Assembly (NCBI RefSeq): GCF_900187135.1
Contig: NZ_LT906443.1
Coordinates: forward strand, 1,984,001-2,048,000
Origin: Corynebacterium ulcerans
GTDB taxonomy: Bacteria; Actinomycetota; Actinomycetes; Mycobacteriales; Mycobacteriaceae
Reading direction: 5' to 3'
DNA length: 64,000 bases
The notes beneath the pieces were generated by a model. That model made no database searches. It worked only from the letters and a program-made list of their open reading frames with translations, and was not told the origin of the DNA. The position numbers and the translations under genes are program-made. This document shows, piece by piece, positions 16,818 through 25,003 of this stretch (position 1 is its first letter; every line of letters begins with the position of its first letter).

Positions 16818-17113
16818 GAAAACTCCCTGCTTAAAGCTTTCCGACGCTCACCTGGAGGCGAAGTCAGCCAACATTTCAGGATCAGCCTAGATCCGAAATA
16901 AGAAGTAGCTAGCTTTGTCAGAAAAGTTATTCACAGGTGAACACTCTGAGTAGGAAAACAGCAATGATATGGCTTTAGTTATTCACATTTTTGCGTGTTG
17001 GTTATCAAATGATTGTATTTTCTTTTGATTTTGTGTAGTGGTCCGCTCTCTTTGGGGCAGGCATCAGTGGATCAAAAAGATAAGGTGTTGGGATTCGGAA
17101 TTGTGACTAAAAC
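16818..17113. other. Intergenic region with two DnaA-box matches
   Basis: No gene is seen. TTATTCACA occurs at 16927-16935 and again at 16979-16987, in the same orientation. It fits the DnaA-box consensus TTATNCACA. The region also carries the promoter of the HNH gene. Confidence 0.4.
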
Positions 17114-18205
17114 TTAGACACTGATGTGTGGGAAAGAATCGTCGATTCTTTCCCACACATTCCTTATGATGCGATTCATCTGTCGGGTTTCTGTCAGGAA
17201 AGCATCATGACCTATAGGCGAGCTAATTTTTGCCATACCTAATAGGTTCTTCACGTTGCGCGAGATGTGTTCCTGCTGGTGATAAGGGTAAAGGATGTCG
17301 GTATCTACGCCAGCGACCATCGTTGGAACTTCGATGGATGCGAGTGCTTTGTTCAAACCACCTCGTCCTCGTCCGAGATCGTGACGATTAAGGGCTTCGG
17401 TGAGTGTTACGTAGCTGCCGGCGTCGAAACGCTCTGCGAGTTTACGTCCTTGATGCTGTAGATAGCTTTCTACGGCAAAGCGTTGTGAAGCATTCCTGTA
17501 AGGCCCTAAAGGATCTTCACCACGTTGGGCAGAAGTGCCGAATCTTTCATCAATCTCAAGCTCTCCTCGATAGGTAAGATGAGCGATTCTGCGTGCGGCA
17601 GCAAGCCCATCGAGCGGGTAATCGGCGGCGTAGTAGTCGCCGTTGTTCCAATGTGGGTCGCGTTCGATTGCGCTGATTTGAGCAGATTGAATACCGATTT
17701 GCCAAGCGCTCGCTCTCGCGGAGACTGCGATCACTAAAGCAGCTCGCAGCATGTCTGGGTAAAGAATCGACCATTCCAGCGTGCGGGCACCGCCCATCGA
17801 GCCGCCGATGATTGCATGAATTTTATTAATGTTGAGTGTGTCGAGGAATTGTTTTTCGCAGTGTACGAGGTCGCGGATGGAAAGCGCGGGGAAGCGGGAT
17901 CCCCAAGGCTGGCCGTCGTGGTGCACAGTGCTGGGGCCGGTAGATCCCATACATCCGCCGAGTGCATTAGTGCAGAGGACGCAGTAACGGCGCGTATCCA
18001 GCGCTAGACCGTCTCCGATAAGCCCGTTCCACCAGCTTATCGCGTTGGAATCGCCAGTGAGAGCATGTTCGACGAGCACAAGATTGTCGCCACGAAACGT
18101 GCCCCATGCTTGATAGGCGATGACGGCATTAGGGATTGTGACTCCAGCTTCCGTGTGAAAGTTCCCGATGGGGACAAGCGTGAGTTCTCCTGTGGTTGTG
18201 AGCAT
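17114..18205 (-). CDS. metX: Homoserine O-acetyltransferase MetX
   Basis: This 363-residue alpha/beta hydrolase makes O-acetylhomoserine from acetyl-CoA and homoserine, the first committed step of methionine synthesis. Visible motifs are NAVIAYQAWG, the nucleophile elbow IIGGSMGGARTLEW with the catalytic Ser, the Asp in AGVDTDILYPYHQQ and the His in SPIGHDAFL. The last 13 residues (VWERIDDSFPHISV) come from a perfect 37-base palindrome that runs almost to the stop codon. An McbR-like site precedes the gene. Its partner metY lies 6.8 kb away, beyond the hemin locus. Confidence 0.94.
   Translation of the reverse strand: MLTTTGELTLVPIGNFHTEAGVTIPNAVIAYQAWGTFRGDNLVLVEHALTGDSNAISWWNGLIGDGLALDTRRYCVLCTNALGGCMGSTGPSTVHHDGQPWGSRFPALSIRDLVHCEKQFLDTLNINKIHAIIGGSMGGARTLEWSILYPDMLRAALVIAVSARASAWQIGIQSAQISAIERDPHWNNGDYYAADYPLDGLAAARRIAHLTYRGELEIDERFGTSAQRGEDPLGPYRNASQRFAVESYLQHQGRKLAERFDAGSYVTLTEALNRHDLGRGRGGLNKALASIEVPTMVAGVDTDILYPYHQQEHISRNVKNLLGMAKISSPIGHDAFLTETRQMNRIIRNVWERIDDSFPHISV
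17124..17160. repeat. Dispersed palindrome at the 3' end of metX
   Basis: Perfect 18-base arms, with outer ATGTGTGG / CCACACAT, surround a T. It is read in the ERIDDSF frame as the MetX C-terminus and could also act as a 3' hairpin. Confidence 0.95.
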
Positions 18206-18252
18206 GTCGTGGCTCCTTGACTGTGTGCCGTGAGGATCGCGTACATGCTACA

Positions 18253-18268
18253 TGGACAGCTCTGTCTA
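18253..18268. promoter_or_regulatory. McbR-like operator upstream of metX
   Basis: TGGAC, AGCTCT, GTCTA lies about 50 bases upstream of the metX start and has a perfect right half-site. Confidence 0.6.
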
Positions 18269-18283
18269 GTCCATCCCTCGATA

Positions 18284-18787
18284 CTACGAGTTGTTGCGTC
18301 TAGATTTCCGGGCTTTTCGACGTCCTCCCGTCCGCTTTTTCCATAGCGAGCTCATTCCGGGCATAAACCATGTGAGGATTCCCGCTACTGTTGCGGCGAT
18401 GGCAGCGGCAAGGAGTCGGCTAATCTGTGGTGCGATTAAAAATAAGCCGATGCATGCTGCTGTGATCGCCACCCAAAACAACAGAATAAAAATAAGTTGT
18501 TGGCGTCCACAGCCCTGGGCGTTTTCCGCCCAGGGCTGTGTGGGGAAGCGGTTTTTTGCTTCCGTTCTGATCCGTCGGGCCGTTTTTTGTGCTGGGGCGA
18601 TGGTGGAGAAAAGTATGAAGGCAAGGCCTGCGCCGACGATGATGAGGTCGCCAAACACTGCGCCAAAGGCGAGCGTTGCGCAAGAAAAAGTAATAGACAA
18701 ACGTTCGGACCAGTTGAGGGGTAAACCTTGGGTGGGATCGACGTCTGGATAGAGGTTCTTAAAGGCTGAGGTAGTGGAGGTATTCAT
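18284..18787 (-). CDS. Conserved membrane protein of unknown function
   Basis: This 167-residue protein has four hydrophobic segments in two pairs (about residues 30-65 and 98-145) and a basic C-terminal tail (KKRTGGRRKARKSRR). It lies upstream of metX on the same strand, with the McbR-like site between them. The C. glutamicum metYX locus also has a small membrane protein gene beside metX, as far as I recall. No function can be assigned. Confidence 0.7.
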   Translation of the reverse strand: MNTSTTSAFKNLYPDVDPTQGLPLNWSERLSITFSCATLAFGAVFGDLIIVGAGLAFILFSTIAPAQKTARRIRTEAKNRFPTQPWAENAQGCGRQQLIFILLFWVAITAACIGLFLIAPQISRLLAAAIAATVAGILTWFMPGMSSLWKKRTGGRRKARKSRRNNS

Positions 18788-18825
18788 GCAAAATCCTTCG
18801 CGATACCAAGGGATGGACTAGAAGA

Positions 18826-18844
18826 TTAGGTAAGTGTAGCCTAT
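18826..18844. promoter_or_regulatory. DtxR-like box upstream of htaA
   Basis: TTAGGTAAGTGTAGCCTAT matches 14 of 19 positions of the DtxR consensus and lies about 130 bases before htaA. Hemin uptake genes of C. diphtheriae are repressed by iron through DtxR. Confidence 0.6.
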
Positions 18845-18931
18845 ACATGTTTTCTGTTAGGTAACACTTCCTTTTTCGTCGCCTCATCTCTGCTCAGCTC
18901 TCTTAAAGGGTTCCTTTAGAGGGCTGTTTTA

Positions 18932-18954
18932 GGAAAGAATTGACGATTCCCTCC
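18932..18954. repeat. Dispersed palindrome upstream of htaA
   Basis: GGAAAGAATTG, A, CGATTCCCTCC is a slightly diverged copy in the 5' untranslated region, ending 22 bases before the start codon. Confidence 0.8.
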
Positions 18955-18976
18955 CTCTTCTAGGAGCTATCCACTC

Positions 18977-20815
18977 ATGTTGAACCCCCGTCGATTGGTC
19001 TTAGGGCTGATGAGCGTCGCGGCTCTTGCTGCTGCACCGCTGTCGGTTATCTTTGCCCCGCACGCTCAAGCTGCCGAAGAACAATGCTCGTTTGATTGGG
19101 GCATTAAACAAACCTTTAGGTACTACATGCTTAAAGGCGCAGCCGGACAAACTGGTGGGCAATGGGCTACAGAAGGAATCGGCTTTTCTGGCAGTGACAC
19201 CGGACATGACGGTGCTTTTAACTTCACCCCGAGCAAAGCGCGTGTCGACGGCTCCACCGCCACCATCCCATTCGGTGGTCTCATCCATTTCAAAGGCCAC
19301 GATCATGGCAACGGCGTTTATCTGTTGGATATGACGCTTAGCGATTGGAAAGTTGTTACGAACGGCTCTTCCGCGGAAATCAAAGTTGATTACGTCTCCT
19401 ATGAGTCAGATATGAGCAATACCCACGAACGAGGCGCTCAAATCACTGGCGATGACGTAACCATTGCAACGATTAACCTCACAAATTATGCGGATCCCTC
19501 CAGCGGCGCTGTTGATTTAAGCGGCACAACGACTTTGACCAGTGAAGGGGCCAAGCTCTTTATCGCTTATCAGCCTGGGGAGTCGATGGATGACACCCAC
19601 GGAAATATACGGCTTGATGGTCGCTGCTCCCCGTCTATAGAAGGTGGTAACGGATCAGGTGGATCGACGGGTGGTAAAAAGCGCACACTGGCTTCGATTA
19701 AAGGAAACTTTACGGGTTTCAATAAAGAAGCCATGGCTATTTTGTCGGAGACCAATGACACCATGAATGCCACCACGATTTTCATGGACAACGCAGGACA
19801 CTTTCTTGATTCTTTGAAAGACTTTGAAACGCGTGGGACTGGAGCGGGGAAAACTGAGTCGACAAGTAGGGGCGTGCGGGCGGGTAATGCCACCACAGCA
19901 AGCGGTCAAGATTCTGGAAGGAATCGTCAATTCCTTCCTAAAAACGAGACTCAAACTGACCCCCAACCTTCCCAACAACCTTCTGAAAGCGCCAAATCTC
20001 AAACATGCGAAGCCGGTTCTGTAGGAATCCAGAGCGCTTCGGCTCGCTGGGGTGTAAAAAAGTCCTTCCAGTCGTATATCACCGGTTCGATAGCAAAAGG
20101 GAAGTGGAGCTTGGATCAAGCGACCCACAGTGGTGGCCAATTCGTATTTTCAGGGAATTCTGGAGCTGTGGATGTTTCGAAGCGTTCAGGGAAAATTAAA
20201 TTTGTGGGTGGAGTGAACTTTAGCGGTCACAATGGTGTGTTGGATTTAAGTATCTCCAACGTTGAAATCGGATTTAATGGGCGCAGTGGCGTGCTCTATG
20301 CCGACGTTCGCTCATCTGATATGCAGGGTAATAAGAGCGATTATGGGCATATACCGCTGGCTAACCTGAACTTTGGTTCGTTGGATCTTTCAGACTCTAA
20401 AGTTTCGGGCAAGGCCACTACGACCTTAACTAAGGAAGGTTCTGGAGCTTTCGCTGGTTTCTATGAAGCGGGAACAGAACTAGATTCTTTAGATTTTGAT
20501 GCTGCTTTGGGCGGTTCCGCAGATTGTGCTTCTGGTGCTGCTAAAGCAAGCGGGACAAAAGGCAACAAAGCATCTGGTGCTGCGGCCTCCGCTGGAATCG
20601 ATCAAGAGGATAAAGATAATGGTGGCACATCGGTTGTCGATGACCAGAGCTCGAATGAGTCTGGTTACAAGAATGGCGCAAAGAACTTTAAGATCCGTCC
20701 AGCTGCTGACGATAAAGAAGGCATCGATCCCAACATGTATCTGCTGCTCGTCGTTGCTGGGTTTGTGATCGCCGGAGGTAGTATGGGGCGTTTGGTTCTT
20801 AATAATCCGTCGTAG
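18977..20815 (+). CDS. htaA: Surface hemin-binding protein HtaA
   Basis: This 612-residue secreted, membrane-anchored hemin receptor has a signal peptide (residues 1-32). Two HtaA (CR) domains begin [16 protein letters not shown] (about 38-215) and [20 protein letters not shown] (about 357-520). A low-complexity Ser/Lys/Ala linker follows, with a C-terminal membrane helix ([15 protein letters not shown]). In C. diphtheriae HtaA takes hemin from hemoglobin and passes it to HmuT. A palindrome copy encodes GRNRQFLPK in the disordered linker between the two domains. Iron repression through the upstream DtxR-like box is likely. Confidence 0.92.
   Translation: MLNPRRLVLGLMSVAALAAAPLSVIFAPHAQAAEEQCSFDWGIKQTFRYYMLKGAAGQTGGQWATEGIGFSGSDTGHDGAFNFTPSKARVDGSTATIPFGGLIHFKGHDHGNGVYLLDMTLSDWKVVTNGSSAEIKVDYVSYESDMSNTHERGAQITGDDVTIATINLTNYADPSSGAVDLSGTTTLTSEGAKLFIAYQPGESMDDTHGNIRLDGRCSPSIEGGNGSGGSTGGKKRTLASIKGNFTGFNKEAMAILSETNDTMNATTIFMDNAGHFLDSLKDFETRGTGAGKTESTSRGVRAGNATTASGQDSGRNRQFLPKNETQTDPQPSQQPSESAKSQTCEAGSVGIQSASARWGVKKSFQSYITGSIAKGKWSLDQATHSGGQFVFSGNSGAVDVSKRSGKIKFVGGVNFSGHNGVLDLSISNVEIGFNGRSGVLYADVRSSDMQGNKSDYGHIPLANLNFGSLDLSDSKVSGKATTTLTKEGSGAFAGFYEAGTELDSLDFDAALGGSADCASGAAKASGTKGNKASGAAASAGIDQEDKDNGGTSVVDDQSSNESGYKNGAKNFKIRPAADDKEGIDPNMYLLLVVAGFVIAGGSMGRLVLNNPS
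19916..19938. repeat. Dispersed palindrome with compensated arms, htaA
   Basis: GGAAGGAAT and ATTCCTTCC pair perfectly around CGTCA; both arms carry the same compensating change from the consensus. It is read in the rarer NRRFFP-type frame. Confidence 0.9.
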
Positions 20816-20932
20816 TTGTAGGTTTTCCGTTACTTATTGCTGGTTTGTATGTGATCAACGCTGTCGGGTCAACCATAGTTAAATAGGCTATGGAACTAGA
20901 CATGCTCGACAGCGCCGAGAATAGGATTTTTA

Positions 20933-21988
20933 ATGAATAAGTTTGTGCGCGTAGCTGCATCGGTGGCGTGTGCGTTGTCGTTGATAAGCTGTGGCGTTCA
21001 AGGGTCATATGATTCCACTAAGGAGTTGCGTGAATCCCTTCCTACAGATGTGAAGGATCCTCGAAGCTTTAAAGGGGTATCGGAAGTAAAGAACTTTGAC
21101 GACGTTCAACCGGTTGCAGACTCAGTTTCCCCAAAGCTGCCTGTGAAGTTGACTGATGCTGACGGACATGAGGTAGAGGTCACAGATGTTTCACGAATTC
21201 TAGCTTTAGACATCTATGGCACATATACAAAAACACTTGAGGGCCTGGGGCTGACAAAGAACATCGTGGGTCGTACGGTGTCTTCAACGGAGAATGCGTT
21301 GAAGGATCTTCCTGTGGTCACGGAGGGCGGACATACCATTAACGTGGAGGCTGTACTGAATCTTCAGCCTTCGTTGGTTATCGTGGATCACTCTATTGGG
21401 CCGCGGGACGCCATTGATCAGATACGTGCTGCTGGCGTTACTACCGTGGTCATGGAACCAACACGCACTATTGACTCAGTGTCTGAGGACATTAAAAATC
21501 TTGGCGGAGTGGTTGGACTTAACGACGAAGCCGAGAAACTAGCGGAACGCAGCATCCAAGAGATTAACTCTGCACGGGAAGCGATTAAGAACATTGCTCC
21601 AAAGGACCCAATGAAGATGGCATTCCTTTATGCGCGTGGCAACGGTGGAGTCTTTTTCATCATGGGTGAGGGTACGGGCGCTAAGGATCTCATCGAAGGC
21701 TTAAGTGCTGTTGATCTTGCCGCTGAGCACAAGCTTTCTTATGCAGAACCTGCCAATGCAGAAGCACTGGCCAAGATCAATCCTGAAGCAATCATCATGA
21801 TGTCGGGAGGCTTGGAGTCCACAGGAGGTATTGAGGGCTTATTGTCTCGTCCAGGCGTTGCCCAAACGACTGCGGGTAAAAACAAACGAGTGATCACGAT
21901 TCCCGATGGACAGTCTTTGGCATTCGGACCGCTAACTGGTCAGACCCTTCTCCGAACCGCACAGGCTTTATATGCTCCGCAAACGTAG
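20933..21988 (+). CDS. hmuT: Hemin-binding lipoprotein HmuT
   Basis: This 351-residue cluster A-II periplasmic-type binding protein has a signal peptide and lipobox LISCG. Conserved parts are RILALDIYGTYTKTLEGLG, LPVVTEGGHTINVEAVLNLQ and AIIMMSGGLESTGGIEGL. It receives hemin from HtaA/HtaB and delivers it to HmuUV. Imperfect symmetry CCATAG/CTATGG at about 20873-20893 lies before the gene and could be a regulatory site. The end overlaps hmuU by 17 bases. Confidence 0.92.
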   Translation: MNKFVRVAASVACALSLISCGVQGSYDSTKELRESLPTDVKDPRSFKGVSEVKNFDDVQPVADSVSPKLPVKLTDADGHEVEVTDVSRILALDIYGTYTKTLEGLGLTKNIVGRTVSSTENALKDLPVVTEGGHTINVEAVLNLQPSLVIVDHSIGPRDAIDQIRAAGVTTVVMEPTRTIDSVSEDIKNLGGVVGLNDEAEKLAERSIQEINSAREAIKNIAPKDPMKMAFLYARGNGGVFFIMGEGTGAKDLIEGLSAVDLAAEHKLSYAEPANAEALAKINPEAIIMMSGGLESTGGIEGLLSRPGVAQTTAGKNKRVITIPDGQSLAFGPLTGQTLLRTAQALYAPQT

Positions 21989-23024
21989 TACTTCGGTTCG
22001 GGATGTTTTTGAGCATCGGGCTAGGCGCAGGGCGATACTTTTTATCGTCCTCGCCGGTTTGGCGTTTGTAGCGTTTGTAACGTCTCTTGCACTAGGTCAG
22101 TATTATGTCCCACTGCAAGACTTGCCTTTTATCTTGTTGAATCGGGGCGACGAGAGCCTCACCACCAGTGTGGTGTGGGAGATTCGACTGCCACGTATTG
22201 TTTTAGGCTTTTTGGTCGGTGCTTGTTTGGGTGTTGCCGGCACGCTGATGCAAGCAGTGTTTGCAAACCCACTTGCAGAGCCTTCAATCATCGGCGTGAC
22301 CTCAGGCGCTGGTGTAGGGGCTGCTGCCGTCATTGTGTTTAACGTCGGTTTTCTGGGGACTTTTACGGTTCCTGTGGCTGCGTTTATGAGCGCAGTTTTG
22401 GTTACCGTGATTATTTACCAATTGGCACGCCATCAGGGAAAAGTGGCGGTGGTCAACCTTATTCTTACTGGCATTGCGATCAACGCTGTATGCAACGCGT
22501 TGATTTCTTTCCTGGTTTATTTAGCCCCGACCGCAAACCGCGAACAGATCGTCTTTTGGCAAATGGGTTCGCTTAATGGATCGCAGTGGAAGCATGTTTG
22601 GGTGGTACTGCCGATAGCAATAGCCGGTGTGCTCATTGCAATTCGATTAGGCCGTCAGCTTGATGTTCTTGCTTTAGGCGAACGAGCGGCTGTCCACACG
22701 GGTATTCATGTATCGCGATTACGGATTATCGCTATTGCGGCATCGACGATTCTGACTGCTGGTGCAGTTTCCTTTGCCGGCCTGATTGGATTCGTCGGCC
22801 TTATCGTCCCACATTTGTTGCGTAGTCTCGTTGGGCCAGAAAACAAGATTCTTTTGCCGGCCTCTGCGCTAACGGGTGCTGTGCTCATTGCTTTTGCAGA
22901 TGTTGCGGCCCGTACGTTGATTCCTTTTGCTGATTTACCCATCGGCATCTTCACTGCAATAGTCGGCGGGCCAACATTTTTTGTCTTGCTTCGTCGTATG
23001 CTCAAGAAAGGTTCGGTCCATTGA
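21972..23024 (+). CDS. hmuU: Hemin ABC transporter permease HmuU
   Basis: This 350-residue FecCD-family permease has about ten membrane helices. Family segments include RLPRIVLGFLVGACLGVAGT, MQAVFANPLAEPSIIGVTSG, GLIGFVGLIVPHLLRSLVGP and DLPIGIFTAIVGGPTFFVLL. It overlaps hmuT and, by TTGA, hmuV, so translation of the three is probably coupled. Confidence 0.94.
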   Translation: MLRKRSTSVRDVFEHRARRRAILFIVLAGLAFVAFVTSLALGQYYVPLQDLPFILLNRGDESLTTSVVWEIRLPRIVLGFLVGACLGVAGTLMQAVFANPLAEPSIIGVTSGAGVGAAAVIVFNVGFLGTFTVPVAAFMSAVLVTVIIYQLARHQGKVAVVNLILTGIAINAVCNALISFLVYLAPTANREQIVFWQMGSLNGSQWKHVWVVLPIAIAGVLIAIRLGRQLDVLALGERAAVHTGIHVSRLRIIAIAASTILTAGAVSFAGLIGFVGLIVPHLLRSLVGPENKILLPASALTGAVLIAFADVAARTLIPFADLPIGIFTAIVGGPTFFVLLRRMLKKGSVH

Positions 23025-23863
23025 GTAGGCAGCCTGCAGTCGTCGTAAGCGATCTTACCGTCGCCGTCGGTGAGAAAGTTCTGCTGGACAAGGTCACTTT
23101 TGAAGCCCGTCGAGGAGAAATCACTGGCCTGATAGGTCCTAATGGTGCGGGGAAATCGACGCTTCTTGCCGCAATCAGCGGTGATCTTGAACGAACGAGG
23201 GGCACTATTGACATTCTGGGTCACGATCCAGCAACTAGCTCTCCGAAAGATTTGGCGCGGGTCCGTGCCGTCATGATGCAAGACGTGAGTGTCTCTTTTG
23301 AGTTCCTTGTGCGTGATGTAGTCGCGATGGGCCGACGTCCTTGGGAGGGCACCGAAAAACAGCTTTTCGACGACCGCCTCATCGATGCCGCCCTCGCCGC
23401 CACGGATGCTGCTCATCTTGCTGGACGCGATGTAATTACTCTGTCCGGGGGCGAACGTGCGCGTGTGGCTTTATCTCGAGTCTTAGCCCAGCAGACACCG
23501 GTAGTGATGCTTGATGAACCAACTGCTGCGCTAGATATCCGCCATCAAGAACAAGTTTTAGGTCTTATGCGTACGATTGCTCGTGAAACGAATGTAGCGG
23601 TGATCGTTGTGCTTCATGACCTCAACGCGGCCGCCGCATACTGCGACCGGATAGTCTGTTTAGCCAACGGTTGCGTTGCGAAGGAAGGAATCGTCGATTC
23701 CGTCTACACAGACGAGAATCTGTCTACGGTATACGGATGGCCGATCCACGTAGAAAAACATGCTGATGGTTCCCTTTCCGTCCACCCTGCACGCGATCAG
23801 GGCGGTAAACAAGAATCAGTTTTCGTTTCCTTGGTGCATCAGGCAGAGGCTGCCGCTCTCTAG
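23021..23863 (+). CDS. hmuV: Hemin ABC transporter ATPase HmuV
   Basis: This 280-residue ATPase has Walker A (GPNGAGKST), signature LSGGERARVALSRVL, Walker B (VVMLDEPTAALD) and H-loop (VVLHDLNAAAAY). It uses a TTG start that overlaps the hmuU stop. In the C-terminal region a palindrome copy encodes KEGIVDSVYTDENL, where relatives typically have a segment such as AEGTPEEVLTPELL of the same length. Confidence 0.93.
   Translation: MSRQPAVVVSDLTVAVGEKVLLDKVTFEARRGEITGLIGPNGAGKSTLLAAISGDLERTRGTIDILGHDPATSSPKDLARVRAVMMQDVSVSFEFLVRDVVAMGRRPWEGTEKQLFDDRLIDAALAATDAAHLAGRDVITLSGGERARVALSRVLAQQTPVVMLDEPTAALDIRHQEQVLGLMRTIARETNVAVIVVLHDLNAAAAYCDRIVCLANGCVAKEGIVDSVYTDENLSTVYGWPIHVEKHADGSLSVHPARDQGGKQESVFVSLVHQAEAAAL
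23681..23702. repeat. Dispersed palindrome, copy in hmuV
   Basis: AAGGAAGGAATCG, T, CGATTCCGTC is partly compensated like the htaA copy. It is read in the IVDS frame. Confidence 0.75.
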
Positions 23864-23938
23864 AGGGGTAAAAACGGGATCGGTTTGCCAACGGTTTAAC
23901 GCCACAGGGGTATTCGGGGTGAGTCTTTAGTTCTTGAG

Positions 23939-23982
23939 TTAGGTAAGGCATGCCCTTTTTCAATAAGGTATGCCTTGCCTTT
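23939..23982. promoter_or_regulatory. Two tandem DtxR-like boxes upstream of htaB
   Basis: TTAGGTAAGGCATGCCCTT (23939-23957) and TAAGGTATGCCTTGCCTTT (23964-23982) each match about 12 of 19 consensus positions. The spacing places them over the probable htaB promoter. Confidence 0.5.
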
Positions 23983-24009
23983 AAAAATCTCTAAAGATAG
24001 GATCCCCGC

Positions 24010-24918
24010 GTGTTTAAGCGACTTGCTGTCCCCGTGGCAGCCACCATGATTGCTGCCGGTATTGCCGTCCCTCAGGCTGTGGCATCTGAAAAATGCTCGA
24101 TCGAAGTTGTAAGCGGAACGCTAAATTGGGGGATTAAGCAATCGTGGCGAAGCTATATACAGGGCCCTATTGCAAAGGGGAAATGGGAAACTACAGGTTC
24201 CGTCTCCGAAGGTAGCGGAGGGAAGAGCGGTGCCGGTTTTGCTTTCACGTTTGATGTAGATCCTCAAACTTCTAAGGTAGCTCTAGACTCCCAGGGAAAG
24301 GTTAGCTTGGCAGAGATTAAGACAAAACCTTCGTCTCTTACTTTTACAGGACATGGCGATTCTCTTCAGTCGATAATGAAGAGCCCTTACGTCTCGATTA
24401 ATGGTCGGGACGTAAAAGCTGGGGCATCTTATGAAGGGTACTACGTCGAAGGTAAGGAGATGACCAAATATGAGGCGGCAGATCGTACAGAGGCCAATAA
24501 AAGGACTGGTACGGACACTTTTGCTTCAGGTCAACTTGAAGGGTGGAAGCTTAATGGCGAAAGCTTGAGCTTTGCGGGGAAAAATATGAAGTACACCCCC
24601 AAGCCTCTTACCGACGGTAAGAAAAATGTTATCGACGGAATAGACATACTCTTTATGGGTATATATAACGATGAATACAAACCCGAAATTGACGATGTAA
24701 ACATTGAGCTAACAGTTAAAAACAACTGCGGGATCAAAGACGGTCGAGTTCCTGATGCTGGAAAGCCGGATTCCCCGAAAGACCTTTCGCTCGGTAATTT
24801 CCCTAAGATTTGGAGCATCGTTCTGGGAGTCGCTGGATTGGTAGCTACGGTAGCTGTTTTGTTCCAGGTTGCAATGAAGTCCGGCGTTTTGCGGAATCTT
24901 CCATTCATGAACGTGTAA
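24010..24918 (+). CDS. htaB: Membrane-anchored hemin-binding protein HtaB
   Basis: This 302-residue protein has a signal peptide, one HtaA (CR) domain beginning LNWGIKQSWRSYIQGPIAKG, and a C-terminal membrane helix (IWSIVLGVAGLVATVAVLFQ) with a short tail. In C. diphtheriae HtaB binds hemin at the surface and acts between HtaA and HmuT. The GTG at 24010 is the start. It appears to have its own iron-regulated promoter. Confidence 0.9.
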   Translation: MFKRLAVPVAATMIAAGIAVPQAVASEKCSIEVVSGTLNWGIKQSWRSYIQGPIAKGKWETTGSVSEGSGGKSGAGFAFTFDVDPQTSKVALDSQGKVSLAEIKTKPSSLTFTGHGDSLQSIMKSPYVSINGRDVKAGASYEGYYVEGKEMTKYEAADRTEANKRTGTDTFASGQLEGWKLNGESLSFAGKNMKYTPKPLTDGKKNVIDGIDILFMGIYNDEYKPEIDDVNIELTVKNNCGIKDGRVPDAGKPDSPKDLSLGNFPKIWSIVLGVAGLVATVAVLFQVAMKSGVLRNLPFMNV

Positions 24919-24953
24919 ACTGTTCAATAGACTTTGGGTGGGGCGGGCTAAAT

Positions 24954-24997
24954 AAAGCACGTGAGACAAGAAACAAAAATCTTGTCTCACGTGCTTT
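24954..24997. terminator. Bidirectional terminator between htaB and metY
   Basis: AAAGCACGTGAGACAAGA pairs perfectly with its complement across an 8-base A-rich loop. It serves the two convergent genes. Confidence 0.85.
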
Positions 24998-25003
24998 GTC
25001 TTA

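Noticed and set aside
17758..17777. A palindrome-like AAAGAATCGACCATTCC inside metX
   Set aside because: It encodes LEWSILYPD, part of the conserved segment after the MetX nucleophile elbow, and the arms do not pair well. Treated as a chance resemblance.
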